From: an uncultured Dorea sp.
Lineage (GTDB): Bacteria > Bacillota > Clostridia > Lachnospirales > Lachnospiraceae
Reading direction: 5' to 3'
NCBI GenBank assembly: GCA_910578495.1
Contig: CAJTRE010000026.1
Span: 1 to 44,203 of the forward strand
Length of the DNA stretch: 44,203 bases
A program made the translations under genes and the position numbers. Each line of letters begins with the position of its first letter. Position 1 is the stretch's first letter. Below, piece by piece: positions 43,556 through 44,203 of the stretch. The notes under the pieces are model-generated. The model saw nothing but the letters and a program-made list of their open reading frames with translations. It was not told the DNA's origin and made no database searches.

Positions 43556-43855
43556 CTACAATATCTTTATTATAAATCTTAGGAGCTCTTCCACGTTCAC
43601 TTCATAATAAATACTAGAATCTTTAGACACACATGAGATAACAGACTCATGCAGCTGTTCTGATTTATATACTGTTTCACTAATCGTGTGCTCCACTGAT
43701 AAAGCATAATCAAATCTAGTTTTTGCAAAATCATATTTCAGCCCAACATTCAAATACTTTCCATACGCTTCCTTTAAGGTCCACATGGTTGTCAAAAATA
43801 ACTCTTTATTCCCTGAACTCTTTAAAATACCTTTTTCATAGTCTGATAATAAAAA
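43556..43855 (-). pseudogene. 3' part of a Sfp-type 4'-phosphopantetheinyl transferase
   Basis: Sfp-type transferases attach the phosphopantetheine arm to carrier proteins. The remaining 100 or so codons include FLTTMWTLKEAYGKYLNVGL, the conserved W(T/S)xKEAxxKxxGxGL motif whose Glu binds magnesium, and the C-terminal region. The frame is open upstream to a run of ten A (43851-43860 on the plus strand), beyond which the sequence no longer resembles the family; the N-terminal half with the GIDIE-type motif is missing. I infer truncation by insertion of the DNA to the right. A start at the TTG near 43795 would not give an active enzyme. Confidence 0.78.
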
Positions 43856-43913
43856 AAAAACGTTGTTTCGGCGGCTGGGTCATCACGCGCCAAAACAAAA
43901 TACAGTAGCCTTG

Positions 43914-43955
43914 CGGCGGTTTTGAAATAACAATTTCAAGCCGCCGTTTTCTTTT
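43914..43955 (+). terminator. Hairpin with T-rich tail in the putative element end
   Basis: CGGCGG...TGAAAT pairs with ATTTCA...CCGCCG (one bulge, short loop), followed by TTTTCTTTTC on the plus strand. Confidence 0.55.
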
Positions 43956-44148
43956 CAAAAAATGAGATTGCGGGGGGTGTATTAAAGTCGCCCATTTTTT
44001 AGGATACGGCGGTGTCCAGGAGGTATCGCCGTGTCCTTGTTCTTTTTTCATCCCCCTAACCTGTCAAAAAAAGCCCACCTACCCAGCAGGATCAGTCTGG
44101 CGGTGGATGCGAAATTTGGCAGTACATAAACGAATATGTAATTTCATG

Positions 44149-44183
44149 CGCTTGCGTGGCTTTGTGTTGCGCAGGCGTTTTTT
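44149..44183 (+). terminator. Intrinsic terminator at the right edge
   Basis: CGCTTGCG and CGCAGGCG form an 8-bp stem (one wobble) with a 13-base loop, followed by six T on the plus strand. Confidence 0.75.
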
Positions 44184-44203
44184 GTTATCCGTACTTCGAG
44201 ACA

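Larger units (their letters stand above)
43856..44203. mobile_element. Probable end of an integrated mobile element
   Basis: About 350 bases with no credible gene, G+C-richer than the operon to the left, beginning at a poly-A junction inside the PPTase gene. It has several inverted repeats (CGGCGG/CCGCCG at 43914-43946; CGGCG/CGCCG near 44008-44030) and a terminator at 44149-44183. The layout fits the non-coding end of an integrative conjugative or mobilisable element of the Tn916/Tn1549 kind, which favour A/T-rich targets. No integrase or other gene is visible in the window, so the type is an inference. Confidence 0.5.

Noticed and set aside
43836..44051. 71-residue minus-strand frame (begins MKKEQGHGDTSW)
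   Set aside because: It spans hairpins and the poly-A junction, is rich in Pro and basic residues without domain character, and overlaps the PPTase fragment. It is probably not coding.

Overview
The window reads as chromosomal DNA of an anaerobic, spore-forming Firmicute of the Lachnospiraceae type (class Clostridia). The evidence is a sporulation sigma factor of the SigK type, a spore-coat cotJC relic, CodY, a CIRCE-controlled groESL, an IreB/RuvX/DUF1292/Fur cluster, and several small families typical of Lachnospiraceae (DUF5688- and DUF6106-like). Almost every gene lies on the minus strand. The only plus-strand genes are the cotJC relic at the left edge and a small HPr-like gene near 27.2 kb.

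Layout, left to right. 0-4.4 kb: decayed cotJC, a zinc-ribbon membrane protein, an HtrA-type protease, the azlCD amino-acid exporter and a membrane-anchored protein of unknown function. 4.4-8.1 kb: tRNA-Arg(CCG), a DUF5688 protein, then the run amidase - aroK - yqeG - efp. 8.2-13.6 kb: galM, guaB, a DUF6106-like membrane protein and groES-groEL under a CIRCE operator. 13.7-20.3 kb: a small unknown gene, codY, topA, dprA, a comM/yifB-type ATPase and sigK. 20.6-32.8 kb: housekeeping genes for tRNA and rRNA modification and RNA decay (U32 hydroxylase, trmR, RNase J, mtaB, thiI plus its cysteine desulfurase, rsmE, prmA), with fur, a DUF1292 gene, ruvX and ireB, then mntP and a YdcF-like gene.

32.8-42.1 kb is a cell-surface region: a cohesin-like membrane protein with a long acidic cytoplasmic tail, two LytR-CpsA-Psr (LCP) glycopolymer transferases flanking UDP-galactopyranose mutase (glf), a large secreted amidase with three FN3-like modules and a C-terminal SH3-like domain, and a secreted right-handed beta-helix protein with a perfect consensus promoter. 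Together they suggest galactofuranose-containing wall or capsule polymer attachment and envelope remodelling.

42.2-44.2 kb is the accessory part and the most interesting. A stand-alone malonyl-CoA:ACP acyltransferase, a four-helix membrane protein and the 3' half of a Sfp-type 4'-phosphopantetheinyl transferase form an A+T-rich minus-strand operon. The transferase homology stops at a run of ten A residues. Beyond that lies G+C-richer, hairpin-rich DNA without recognisable genes, which looks like the end of an integrated mobile element. The three genes are probably the tail of a carrier-protein-dependent (polyketide or fatty-acyl-like) pathway cut by that insertion; the remainder, if it survives, would lie outside the window.

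Several starts were moved from the longest open frame to the codon with a good ribosome binding site; each case is noted in its entry.
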